Origin: Methanobacteriota archaeon
GTDB lineage: Archaea; Thermoplasmatota; DTKX01; GCA-020343715
Assembly (NCBI GenBank): GCA_030597775.1
Contig: JAUVRF010000012.1
Span: 1 to 14,166, forward strand
Direction: 5' to 3'
DNA length: 14,166 nucleotides
The notes below the pieces were generated by a model that saw nothing but the letters and a program-made list of their open reading frames with translations, was not told the origin of the DNA and searched no databases. The position numbers were made by a program, and so were the translations under genes. This document shows positions 7,482 to 14,166 of this stretch, one piece after another; positions within the stretch are counted from its first letter, which is position 1, and each line of letters starts with the position of its first letter.

Positions 7482-10400
7482 CTATCGATGTCTGTACCAG
7501 GCCCAGACCACCACGCCGACGAACACGATCGCCATGAACGCCATGACCCATACAAAGATGCTGGTACCCGGGGCGGGCTCGGTATCTGGGTTGTTCACCT
7601 GAAAGTCGTACTGCTGTATATCGGAGTAGTCCTGACCATCGTAGGCCCGTACCGACACCACGACCGGCCCGTTGGGGGTCTTGGTGGTGTCCCACTCGTA
7701 GTACCAGGCATTGCCACCCGTGGCCATCTGCCACAGCCCGGAGTCGAACCGTACCTCCACCCGCTCGATGGTGTCGCCGTCAGCGTCGGCGGCAAGGCCC
7801 TCCAGGCGGACCATGCCCTTGACCGGGCCCTCGTCCGGGCTTACCAGCTCCACGGTTGGAGGTGTGTTCTCCACGGGGGGGTTGTCCACGAAGTACTGGG
7901 CCCATATCCTGTTGGTGTGGACCCCGTCGTCCGCCTCGATGAAGACGGAGTACTGGCCGTTGAGCACGGCGGTGGTGTCCCACGTGAAGCTCCAGGTGGC
8001 ACCATCTTGGGTGGCCTCATGCCATTCATCGGGCGTGCCGATGGCGTACGTCACGCTGACGGGCGCCCCCTCGGGGTCGGAGGCGAGCCCGGTCACCGTC
8101 ACGATACCCGTGACGGTGCTGTTCGAGGGGGGGCCGGGCAGGGTGATCATGGGGGGCAGGTTCGGAGGCTCCTCCACGGTGATGTTCACGACAGAGGAGA
8201 CCTGGAACTCGCCATCGTCCACCGTCACCGTGATCATGTGATGGCCGACGGACAGGGTCACCCAGAGGATGGCACCAGAACCCAGGTTGCCACTCACATC
8301 GTCGGTCCAGACGAAGGTCAGAGGGTCGCCGTCGGGGTCGAAGGAGTAGCTGGCGTTCAGCTCGATGACCTCTTCGGGGTCGAAGCGCTCACCCTCCACT
8401 GGTGATGTGATGAAGACGATGGGCGGGCGGTTGGCCTGGACCACGGTGACGTTCACCGTCTCCGAGGACAGCAGGCCCTCTTCGTCCTCCACCCAGAGGA
8501 TTATCTTGTGCTCGCCGATGCGTAGCACTGACTCGATGCGCTCCTCGTAGCCCAGGTCGCCTGAGAGGTCCGACACCCACTGGTAGGTGATGGTTCCCTC
8601 GTTGGGGTCGTAGCTTCCGTTTGCATCGAACACGATGACATCCTCGTTGGTGAAGGTGGACCCCTCGGCGGGGGAGCTGATGACGGCCACGGGCGGGTAG
8701 TTGGGCACCACGATCCTTATGATCACGAAATCGGTCTCGTTGTGCCCCTTGCCGTCGTCAACGTAAAGATCGATATGATGCCATCCCACATCATCGAATG
8801 CGACGTGGGCCACCTTGCCGCCGGCCAGATGGCCGCTCACGTTGGAGATCCAGGTATACGTCAGGTCGTCCCCGTCAGCGTCCCAGCTGCCGTTGGCCGA
8901 GAGCTCCACCATTTCACCCAGGTCGTGGGTGGAACCGGTCCCGGGGCTGGCGATGACCACCACGGGCGGGCTGTTGGGGAACTCGCTCACATCCATCCGG
9001 TAGGCGTAACCGTTCGACCCTGCAAAGTAGACCGCCCGGCCGGTGGGGTGCATGCAACCTCGTGAGATCCAGGTGTAGGGGCGCTGGAAGGTCGACCTGA
9101 TGCCCTCTCCTGCCACCGTCGAGAACTTGACAATCACGGCAGGCGCCCCGAAGGCGACCCCGACCTGGCCGTCGGCGGTGAAGGCGCAACCGTAGAAGGG
9201 CACGTCCTCGCTGCTGTCGACCTGTTGCCATTCGAGGTTGTCGTACACCCAGATGGTGTCCAGATTGGACGAGAGGTCCTGACCGCCCACGGTCATGGCC
9301 TGGGTCCCGTCCTTGTTCCAGGCCACCGAGAAGAACGGAGCATAGGTGAGGGGTTGGGGGGTGAAGCTGGTGGCAAGGCCGGTCCCGGTGAAGTTGAGGA
9401 CCGCTCCCGACACGCCCACGATCATCGCGAACTCGCCGTCGGGCCTCCAGGCCACGTCCCGCAGGTTCCGCTGGGGACCCAAGGCCGGCTTGTCCGTCCA
9501 AATGCCGCTGGAATAGTGCCAGACATGACCCTGGTCACCCACCGCGAGGGCATCGTTCGAACCGGGCTTGATCGATATCCCGTGGAGGGCAAGGATACCC
9601 GTGCGGATGGAAATGGCCTGAGTGGCGCCGTGGTTGTACCTGAGAACCGTCCCCCTGTCCCCGCAGGCGAGGGCATACTTCCCGTCGGATGACCAGTCCA
9701 CGTCAAAGAGGTCCCTGGTGACGCCGCTGTCGATGTCCATGCCGCCCGAGGGCGAGACCTTGGCCATGAAGCCACCCTCGCCCACCACCAGACCGTAGTC
9801 GCCCTGGGGGCGCCAGGCGATGGCGAAGTTGTACATACGAGGATCGTAAGAGATGTTGACCCAACTGCCCTGGTCGTTCCTCCAGACCAGGCCTCGATTG
9901 CCCACGATCAGGAAGCTCCTCTCGGGAGCGGCCGTCGCGGGTTCCCAGGCGCAACCCCGCAGCGTCCGGTCCTCCGGGGTGACCACCGCCGTCAGCGCGC
10001 CTCCGTCCCACTGCCGCACCGTGGAGTTCTCCCCCACGATGATGGCCTTCTCGCCCGTGAAGTCGAAGTCCACGCCCCGCAGTCCCGAAATGGGATCACC
10101 GGGAACGGGGATCTGATCGAAGGTGGCCGTGGCGTTGTACCTCACCACCAGTGCCTTCGGGGGGATGAAGGCGTAGTTCATGCCGGATATGAGTGCGTAG
10201 TCGCCGCTGGCGGCCCAGTCGAGCCTCCACAGGCCCCAGTCGAAGTTCAGGCGTGTCGAGTTCATGATGTCGGTGGTGTTCATCTTGACCAGCAGACCGA
10301 GGTCGCCCACGGCGATGGCGTAGTCCCCTCCCGGTCGCCAGACGATGCGATATAGGAAGTCGGTGAACCCCGTGGGGATGGATGTCACGTCGGTCCCGTT

Positions 10401-10955
10401 CCAGCGCCCCACGAAGCCTGCGTTGCCAACAATCATGGCGTACGTGTCGGTGGGGTCCCAGGTCGCGCCAAGGAACCGCTGGTCGAAGGTCAGCTCCCGC
10501 TGGGTAAGGTCCTCGGCCACCGCGTCCCAGGTGAACAGGGCCGAGTGGTTACCGACGATGATCGCCTCGGACCCATCGGACTTCCAGGCCACGTCGTAGA
10601 GGGATTCCGAGGTCGCGGTCTCGATCCTCGTGATCTGGTTCCCCATGACCTTGTACAGCGACCCACCGCTGCCCACTGCCAGGGCATAGTCCCCTCCCGG
10701 GCGCCACTGGATGCCGTAGAATGTGCGGTTGGTGGGCCACGGTAGGATGGCGTAGAAGCGGTCCTCGTAACGATCCGGGGTGACCGAGATGGGCTCCATT
10801 CCCCCGCCTTCACCGCGGGTACCAGCGCCCACGGGTCCCTGAGCGTCCCCATTGGCGATGCTGTCGCCCACGGGCAGGGCCATCGACAGGCCCGGGATGA
10901 GCATCATCGCGGTGACCATCAGGATGAGAGTGCGTCTTGGGTTGCCTTTTGCCAT
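7482..10955 (-). CDS. Secreted propeller-repeat protein with PKD/Ig domains and C-terminal membrane anchor
   Basis: A 1157-residue exported protein. Residues 1-26 are a signal peptide (KGNPRR, a hydrophobic stretch, then SMA). Residues 79-660 contain 14 units of about 42 residues with the pattern hydrophobic-x-x-hydrophobic-x-W-x-x-x-G-x-Y-A-hydrophobic-x-V-G-x-x-G. This recalls Ycf48/BNR or WD40-like propeller blades and fits two seven-bladed propellers. Three PKD-like domains (about 663-751, 753-839, 843-929) carry NGSWDADGD, NGSYDPNEG and SYSFDPDGD. Two Ig-like domains (934-1025, 1030-1121) resemble those of the other surface protein in the window. Residues 1132-1153 are a membrane helix ending in WYRHR, so the protein faces outward. 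The start at 10955 is fixed by GGAGGG 5 nt upstream; an in-frame ATG at 11066 would place the signal peptide internally. The role is unknown; binding or envelope structure is likely. Confidence 0.88.
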   Translation of the reverse strand: MAKGNPRRTLILMVTAMMLIPGLSMALPVGDSIANGDAQGPVGAGTRGEGGGMEPISVTPDRYEDRFYAILPWPTNRTFYGIQWRPGGDYALAVGSGGSLYKVMGNQITRIETATSESLYDVAWKSDGSEAIIVGNHSALFTWDAVAEDLTQRELTFDQRFLGATWDPTDTYAMIVGNAGFVGRWNGTDVTSIPTGFTDFLYRIVWRPGGDYAIAVGDLGLLVKMNTTDIMNSTRLNFDWGLWRLDWAASGDYALISGMNYAFIPPKALVVRYNATATFDQIPVPGDPISGLRGVDFDFTGEKAIIVGENSTVRQWDGGALTAVVTPEDRTLRGCAWEPATAAPERSFLIVGNRGLVWRNDQGSWVNISYDPRMYNFAIAWRPQGDYGLVVGEGGFMAKVSPSGGMDIDSGVTRDLFDVDWSSDGKYALACGDRGTVLRYNHGATQAISIRTGILALHGISIKPGSNDALAVGDQGHVWHYSSGIWTDKPALGPQRNLRDVAWRPDGEFAMIVGVSGAVLNFTGTGLATSFTPQPLTYAPFFSVAWNKDGTQAMTVGGQDLSSNLDTIWVYDNLEWQQVDSSEDVPFYGCAFTADGQVGVAFGAPAVIVKFSTVAGEGIRSTFQRPYTWISRGCMHPTGRAVYFAGSNGYAYRMDVSEFPNSPPVVVIASPGTGSTHDLGEMVELSANGSWDADGDDLTYTWISNVSGHLAGGKVAHVAFDDVGWHHIDLYVDDGKGHNETDFVIIRIVVPNYPPVAVISSPAEGSTFTNEDVIVFDANGSYDPNEGTITYQWVSDLSGDLGYEERIESVLRIGEHKIILWVEDEEGLLSSETVNVTVVQANRPPIVFITSPVEGERFDPEEVIELNASYSFDPDGDPLTFVWTDDVSGNLGSGAILWVTLSVGHHMITVTVDDGEFQVSSVVNITVEEPPNLPPMITLPGPPSNSTVTGIVTVTGLASDPEGAPVSVTYAIGTPDEWHEATQDGATWSFTWDTTAVLNGQYSVFIEADDGVHTNRIWAQYFVDNPPVENTPPTVELVSPDEGPVKGMVRLEGLAADADGDTIERVEVRFDSGLWQMATGGNAWYYEWDTTKTPNGPVVVSVRAYDGQDYSDIQQYDFQVNNPDTEPAPGTSIFVWVMAFMAIVFVGVVVWAWYRHR
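8976..10721 (-). repeat. Fourteen propeller-blade repeats
   Basis: Blade starts in the 1157-residue product fall near residues 79, 119, 161, 201, 242, 292, 332, 377, 416, 457, 498, 542, 588 and 630, so spacing is 39-50 residues. Typical cores are WRPGGDYALAVGSGG, WDPTDTYAMIVGNAG and WRPDGEFAMIVGVSG. The fifth and seventh units have insertions. The count suggests two propellers in tandem, though a single larger ring cannot be excluded. Confidence 0.75.
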
Positions 10956-10960
10956 ATTAA

Positions 10961-10966
10961 CCCTCC
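10961..10966 (-). promoter_or_regulatory. Ribosome binding site that fixes the propeller-protein start
   Basis: The minus strand reads GGAGGG, followed by TTAAT and the ATG at 10955. It is one of the strongest Shine-Dalgarno-like sites in the window. It selects the start directly before the signal peptide. Confidence 0.7.
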
Positions 10967-10995
10967 TGGCCAACGTTGCACAAAGGCAAGATGGT

Positions 10996-11005
10996 CCTAA
11001 TAAAC
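10996..11005 (-). promoter_or_regulatory. TATA-like box for the propeller-protein gene
   Basis: The minus strand reads GTTTATTAGG, about 41-50 bp before the ATG at 10955. It predicts a leader of about 15-20 nt that would include the GGAGGG site. It lies in the 156-bp divergent region shared with radA. Confidence 0.55.
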
Positions 11006-11068
11006 CCTTTGAGACAGGGTTCGAAGCGATGGACGCGGTCCGCACCTTCACACACCCCACGGGCACAA

Positions 11069-11078
11069 GCTTATAAGC
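11069..11078 (+). promoter_or_regulatory. TATA box for radA, within a 10-bp palindrome
   Basis: GCTTATAAGC is a perfect palindrome with a TTATAA core, 34-43 bp before the radA ATG. Transcription would start near 11098-11103. A GGTGAG ribosome binding site at 11101-11106 lies 5 nt before the ATG, so the leader is short. Confidence 0.6.
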
Positions 11079-11111
11079 ACAAGGTCCCGTTCCAAACGCG
11101 GGTGAGAACCC

Positions 11112-12056
11112 ATGGAAGACATTGACGCCATCGAGCAGCTACCTGGCGTAGGTCCCGCGACCGCGGAGAAACTGATAGATGCCGGCTTCACCGACCTCAT
11201 GAGCATCGCAGTGTCATCGCCGCAGATGCTGGCCGAGATGGCCGACATCGGGGTGAACAGCGCCGTGAAGATAATCGCCGCTGCCCGAAAGCAGGCCGAC
11301 ATCGGCGGCTTCGAGACGGGTGACGTAATCATGGAGAAACGGAAGCTCGTGGGCAAGGTCACCACCGGCTCCGAGGCCCTGGACGAGCTCATGGGCGGGG
11401 GTTTCGAGACCCAGGCCATCACGGAGCTCTTCGGCGAGTTCGGTTCTGGCAAGACCCAGATCGGTCACCAGATCGCCGTGAACACCACGAAGCCAGTGGA
11501 GGACGGGGGCCTGGACGCTACCGTTATCTTCATCGATACCGAGAACACCTTTCGGCCCGAGCGCATCATCCAGATGTCCGAGGGCCAGGGCCTCGATCCG
11601 GCCGAGGTCCTTTCCAAGATCCGGGTGGCCAGGGCATTCAACTCCCACCACCAGATGCTCCTGGCCGAGAAGGCCCAGGGAGTCGCGAAGGAGCACGGCG
11701 TGAGATGTCTCGTCGTCGACTCGCTCACGGCCCACTTCAGGGCCGAGTACGTGGGCCGAGGCGCCCTGGCGGATCGGCAACAGAAGCTCAACAAGCACAT
11801 GCACGACCTTATACGATTCTCGGACCTCTTCAACGCCATGGTCATCGTCACCAACCAGGTGATGTCCAAGCCCGATGCCTTCTTCGGTGACCCCACGCGC
11901 CCCATCGGCGGCCATATCGTTGGTCACGCGGCCACCTTCCGTATATACCTGCGGAAGTCCAAGGGTCAGAAGCGCATCGCCCGGCTGATAGACTCCCCGA
12001 ACCTGCCCGAGGGTGAGGCAGTGTTCTCGGTCGTCGAGGAGGGCGTGATCGACTAG
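11112..12056 (+). CDS. radA: DNA repair and recombination protein RadA
   Basis: The archaeal RecA/Rad51-family recombinase, which forms ATP-dependent filaments on single-stranded DNA and carries out strand exchange in recombinational repair. The 314-residue length is normal for the family. Residues 1-60 are a helix-hairpin-helix DNA-binding domain (LPGVGPATAEKLIDAGF). Residues 67-70 (FETG) occupy the inter-subunit polymerisation motif position. Walker A is GEFGSGKT (108-115). An IDTENTFRPERI segment follows at 141-152. Walker B is CLVVDS (199-204). The L2 region and the PTRPIGGHIVGH block (261-272) lead to the conserved RLIDSPNLPEGEAVF end. The start has GGTGAG 5 nt upstream and a palindromic TATA box. 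All catalytic motifs are present. It is divergent from the propeller gene and converges on the symporter-partner gene, so it is probably monocistronic. Confidence 0.98.
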   Translation: MEDIDAIEQLPGVGPATAEKLIDAGFTDLMSIAVSSPQMLAEMADIGVNSAVKIIAAARKQADIGGFETGDVIMEKRKLVGKVTTGSEALDELMGGGFETQAITELFGEFGSGKTQIGHQIAVNTTKPVEDGGLDATVIFIDTENTFRPERIIQMSEGQGLDPAEVLSKIRVARAFNSHHQMLLAEKAQGVAKEHGVRCLVVDSLTAHFRAEYVGRGALADRQQKLNKHMHDLIRFSDLFNAMVIVTNQVMSKPDAFFGDPTRPIGGHIVGHAATFRIYLRKSKGQKRIARLIDSPNLPEGEAVFSVVEEGVID

Positions 12057-12068
12057 GCCAAGTCTCGG

Positions 12069-12081
12069 GGCGTATCACGCC
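12069..12081. terminator. Small hairpin between convergent genes
   Basis: GGCGT-ATC-ACGCC forms a perfect 5-bp stem with a 3-nt loop, in the 25-bp gap between the radA stop and the opposing gene's stop. It could help terminate on both strands. There is no T-run beside it, and archaeal terminators usually depend on T-rich tracts, so this is weak. Confidence 0.25.
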
Positions 12082-12780
12082 TCATTGCTCAGGTTCGACC
12101 CATACCATGTAGGTGTATTCGATCTCCAGGTCCCAGGCGTTGCCCACGTCCACGGCCCAGACCCTGCCGAAGCGGCCCACCAGGTCCCCTGCCTCTGTGC
12201 ACTCCACCACTATCTCCCAGTCGGTGATGTTCCCGTCGATGGGTTGGGGCACCTGAAGGCTGACGCTTCCCTCTCCTGATCCGCTATTGGTTCCCCCAAC
12301 AGAAATTTGGGAGCCGTCGGGCAGGTTCACGATCAAGCCGAGGGTATCCGGTTCGTTGACCGGTGCGATAGGCGTCACTCCCGGTCCTGGCCCGGTCACA
12401 TCGTTGTCATTCCATGTGAGGGTTAGGTTGGCAGCCACCAGATTGAGACCCTGAAGGTTGGGTGTGGCCACCTCCCCTTGACCTTCGGCGGTGTACCCCG
12501 TCATGGATGTGGAGCCATCCATCGGGACCCACTCACCCTGGAGCGGCGGCTCGGGAGGGCCCGGTGCGCCACCGATGCCCACGATGAGAGCCTCGATGAT
12601 GATGAGAAGGGCGATCGTGCCAGCGATGACCATGAGCCTGCCCTCGGGGCCCTTCTGCCAGATGGTCACCACGAAGCTGAGCTTGAACCTGTGGAACCAC
12701 TGGGCCAGGTCCCATTTCTGGGCTATGGCGACATAGTACAGCAACCCTCCGTAGAGGATGATGCAGCATATCGTCAGCAT
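12082..12780 (-). CDS. Two-helix membrane protein coupled to the SNF symporter; MetS-like first helix
   Basis: From ATG 12780 the product has 232 residues. Helix 1 (residues 1-20, IILYGGLLYYVAIA) is followed by a basic cytosolic loop (QKWDLAQWFHRFKLSF), helix 2 (49-70, VIAGTIALLIIIEALIVGIG), a Pro-rich turn, and an extracellular strand-rich domain of about 150 residues with no recognised family. The ATG lies 17 nt after the symporter stop, so the pair is an operon and a role as an accessory subunit is likely. The pattern around helix 1 recalls the MetS-type small subunit of NSS transporters. That similarity starts earlier, at SFGAWAML, where the only candidate initiator is a CTG at 12801 overlapping the symporter TGA. 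The true start may therefore be there. A longer open frame to 12888 lies inside the symporter gene and is not favoured. Confidence 0.72.
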   Translation of the reverse strand: MLTICCIILYGGLLYYVAIAQKWDLAQWFHRFKLSFVVTIWQKGPEGRLMVIAGTIALLIIIEALIVGIGGAPGPPEPPLQGEWVPMDGSTSMTGYTAEGQGEVATPNLQGLNLVAANLTLTWNDNDVTGPGPGVTPIAPVNEPDTLGLIVNLPDGSQISVGGTNSGSGEGSVSLQVPQPIDGNITDWEIVVECTEAGDLVGRFGRVWAVDVGNAWDLEIEYTYMVWVEPEQ

Positions 12781-12797
12781 GGCCCAGGCACCGAAGC

Positions 12798-14166
12798 TCA
12801 GTCCCGTGGTCTCAACCTCCCGGACATGTAATAGGAAAGGAAGATGACCAGGGCCACCGGGAATATTCCGCCCAGGAACAGGGCCCACCCGGCGTAGCTC
12901 TCACCCTCGGGGTAGCCTTGGAAGGCCGTCAGTACTATCTTCGCCAGCAGAATGATTGTCAGCAGGGCGGGAGTGACGTACTTGACTGAGATCACCCACC
13001 ACCTGTTGATGGGAAACTCCGAGGTCCTGTTCACGGCATCGATGAACTTCGGGGTGCTGTACAGGTGCCCCACGATGTAGCATTCCAGGATGCCCACCGT
13101 CACCAGGCCGATCTCGTTGACGAAGTGGTCGACGATCCAGATCCAGTGGTAGCCTCCTCCTGTAGCGAAGAAGATGGAGAAGATGAAGGCGCCAGCGACC
13201 ACGTACAGCGCCATAGTGCCGTACTTGTACCCCGCGTCCTTGAACGCCAGTACTATGGCCTCGATGGTGGCGAAGGCGGAATCGATACCCAATGTGAACA
13301 GCATGACGAAGAACAGCACCCCTACTATCGGGCCCCATATTCCACCTATCATCGAGATGGCTGTAGGGTATGCGATGAACGCCAGCCCAGGACCCGGGTC
13401 GGCCACTTCCGTGATGTCCTCTCCCGTGGACACCGCCATGTAGCCCAGGGTGGCGAAGACCACGATGCCGGCGAAGAAGGAGAAGCCCACGTCCATGTAG
13501 CTGACAATGTGGGCGTTGTTGACAACGTCGGCGTCCTTGGGCAAACGTGAGCTGTATGCGATCATCACCCCCGTGGCCAACGAAAGCGTGAAGAAGATCT
13601 GCGCGAACGCGGCCAGCCAGACATTCGGGTCGACCAGGGCCGACATGTTGGGTGTGAGGAAGTAGTTGAGGCCCACGTCGGCTCCCTCGAGGGTCAGGCT
13701 GCGGACCGCCAGGATGCATAGCAGGATGACGGGGAGGGGGACGGTGATCATCACCACCTTCTCCACCCGCTCGATGCCCTTGATGATGATGAGGTACACG
13801 CATATCCAGACCATCAGCAGCCAGAAGAGCACGCCCATCGTAATGCCACCCAGGTCACCGGGTCCATCGGTGACCCCCACGACGCGGTCGTAGAAGAACC
13901 CCGTTGGGTCGGCGCCCCATGCCAGGGTCGTCGATGCCCCGGCGTAGAAGAGGGACCAGGCGATGATCACGGTGTAGTACGACATCACGATGAACCCGAA
14001 CAGGAGCATCATCCAGCCGACCCATCCCATCCGTTTCTCCATCTTGATGAAGGCGAAGGGAGCGGACGTCCGGAACGTCTTGCCGATGCCCATCTCGAGG
14101 ATCAGCAACGGGATGCCGGTGACGAACATGGCGATGATGTATGGTATGAGGAAGCCACCACCGCCG
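12798..14166 (-). CDS. SNF/NSS-family (SLC6-like) sodium-dependent symporter, 5' end outside window
   Basis: A membrane transporter of the neurotransmitter:sodium symporter family, expected to import an amino acid or related solute with Na+. The frame is open through the right edge. The visible part begins GGGFLIPYIIAMFVTG, matching the GGGAFLIPY end of TM1/TM2, so roughly the first 40 residues are missing. About eleven helices follow. TM6 shows AAFAQIFFTLSLATGVMIAY. TM7 shows FFAGIVVFATLGYMA. TM8 shows LFTLGIDSAFATIEAIV, with the Asp-Ser pair seen at the Na2 site of animal SLC6 proteins. The C-terminus is short (MSGRLRPRD). The substrate cannot be told from sequence. It is the first gene of an operon with the downstream two-helix protein. 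Confidence 0.93.
   Translation of the reverse strand, partial: GGGGFLIPYIIAMFVTGIPLLILEMGIGKTFRTSAPFAFIKMEKRMGWVGWMMLLFGFIVMSYYTVIIAWSLFYAGASTTLAWGADPTGFFYDRVVGVTDGPGDLGGITMGVLFWLLMVWICVYLIIIKGIERVEKVVMITVPLPVILLCILAVRSLTLEGADVGLNYFLTPNMSALVDPNVWLAAFAQIFFTLSLATGVMIAYSSRLPKDADVVNNAHIVSYMDVGFSFFAGIVVFATLGYMAVSTGEDITEVADPGPGLAFIAYPTAISMIGGIWGPIVGVLFFVMLFTLGIDSAFATIEAIVLAFKDAGYKYGTMALYVVAGAFIFSIFFATGGGYHWIWIVDHFVNEIGLVTVGILECYIVGHLYSTPKFIDAVNRTSEFPINRWWVISVKYVTPALLTIILLAKIVLTAFQGYPEGESYAGWALFLGGIFPVALVIFLSYYMSGRLRPRD

Noticed and set aside
7476..7485. Palindrome ATAGGCCTAT at the convergent junction, considered as a terminator
   Set aside because: It has no loop and no adjacent T-run, and it overlaps the stop codon of the propeller gene; too weak to call.
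7347..8405. 352-codon plus-strand frame opposite the propeller gene
   Set aside because: It begins inside the TPR-RING gene and covers the real minus-strand PKD/Ig region; no recognisable features.
10956..11066. N-terminal extension of the propeller protein
   Set aside because: It would bury the signal peptide and run through a clear TATA box and the GGAGGG ribosome binding site.

Overview
This window is archaeal. It carries archaeal translation factor aIF1A (5' part), the recombinase RadA, TATA-like boxes about 35-50 bp ahead of several starts, GGAGGG/GGTGAG-type ribosome binding sites, and secreted proteins with archaeal-style membrane anchoring. The DNA is visibly GC-rich with strong third-position G/C bias. 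A euryarchaeal host, perhaps in the Thermoplasmatota, is my inference; no rRNA is present to fix it.

Layout from left to right: (1) the N-terminal 67 codons of aIF1A (-); (2) a 640-residue secreted protein (-) with five Ig-like repeats, a CARDB domain and a PGF-CTERM-like tail; (3) a 79-residue ubiquitin-like beta-grasp protein (+) ending in Gly-Gly; (4) a 130-residue protein of unknown family (-); (5) a 1405-residue protein (+) with about 30 TPR units, about three helix-turn-helix-like modules and a C-terminal RING-like zinc finger; (6) a 1157-residue secreted protein (-) with 14 propeller-type repeats, PKD/Ig-like domains and a C-terminal membrane anchor; (7) RadA (+); (8) a two-helix membrane protein (-) coupled to (9) an SNF/NSS-family sodium:solute symporter (-), whose 5' end lies outside the window.

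Genes are packed tightly and mostly alternate in strand. Most are therefore single-gene transcription units with their own TATA-like element. The symporter and its partner are the one clear operon. The convergent junctions are only 17-25 bp and the divergent ones 155-195 bp.

The best candidate for something undescribed is the block at about 2.43-7.46 kb. A ubiquitin-like protein with a C-terminal diglycine sits near a giant TPR scaffold ending in a RING-like finger, with an unplaced 130-residue protein between them. Ubl and RING are two hallmarks of ubiquitin-type conjugation, but no E1 or E2 is visible here, so a working system is only a hypothesis. Other points of interest are the probable double seven-bladed propeller and the symporter partner, whose first helix resembles the MetS-type small subunit fused to an extracellular domain, with a possible CTG start overlapping the symporter stop.

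No tRNA, rRNA, CRISPR array, insertion sequence or origin was seen. No gene-free stretch exceeds 300 bases.
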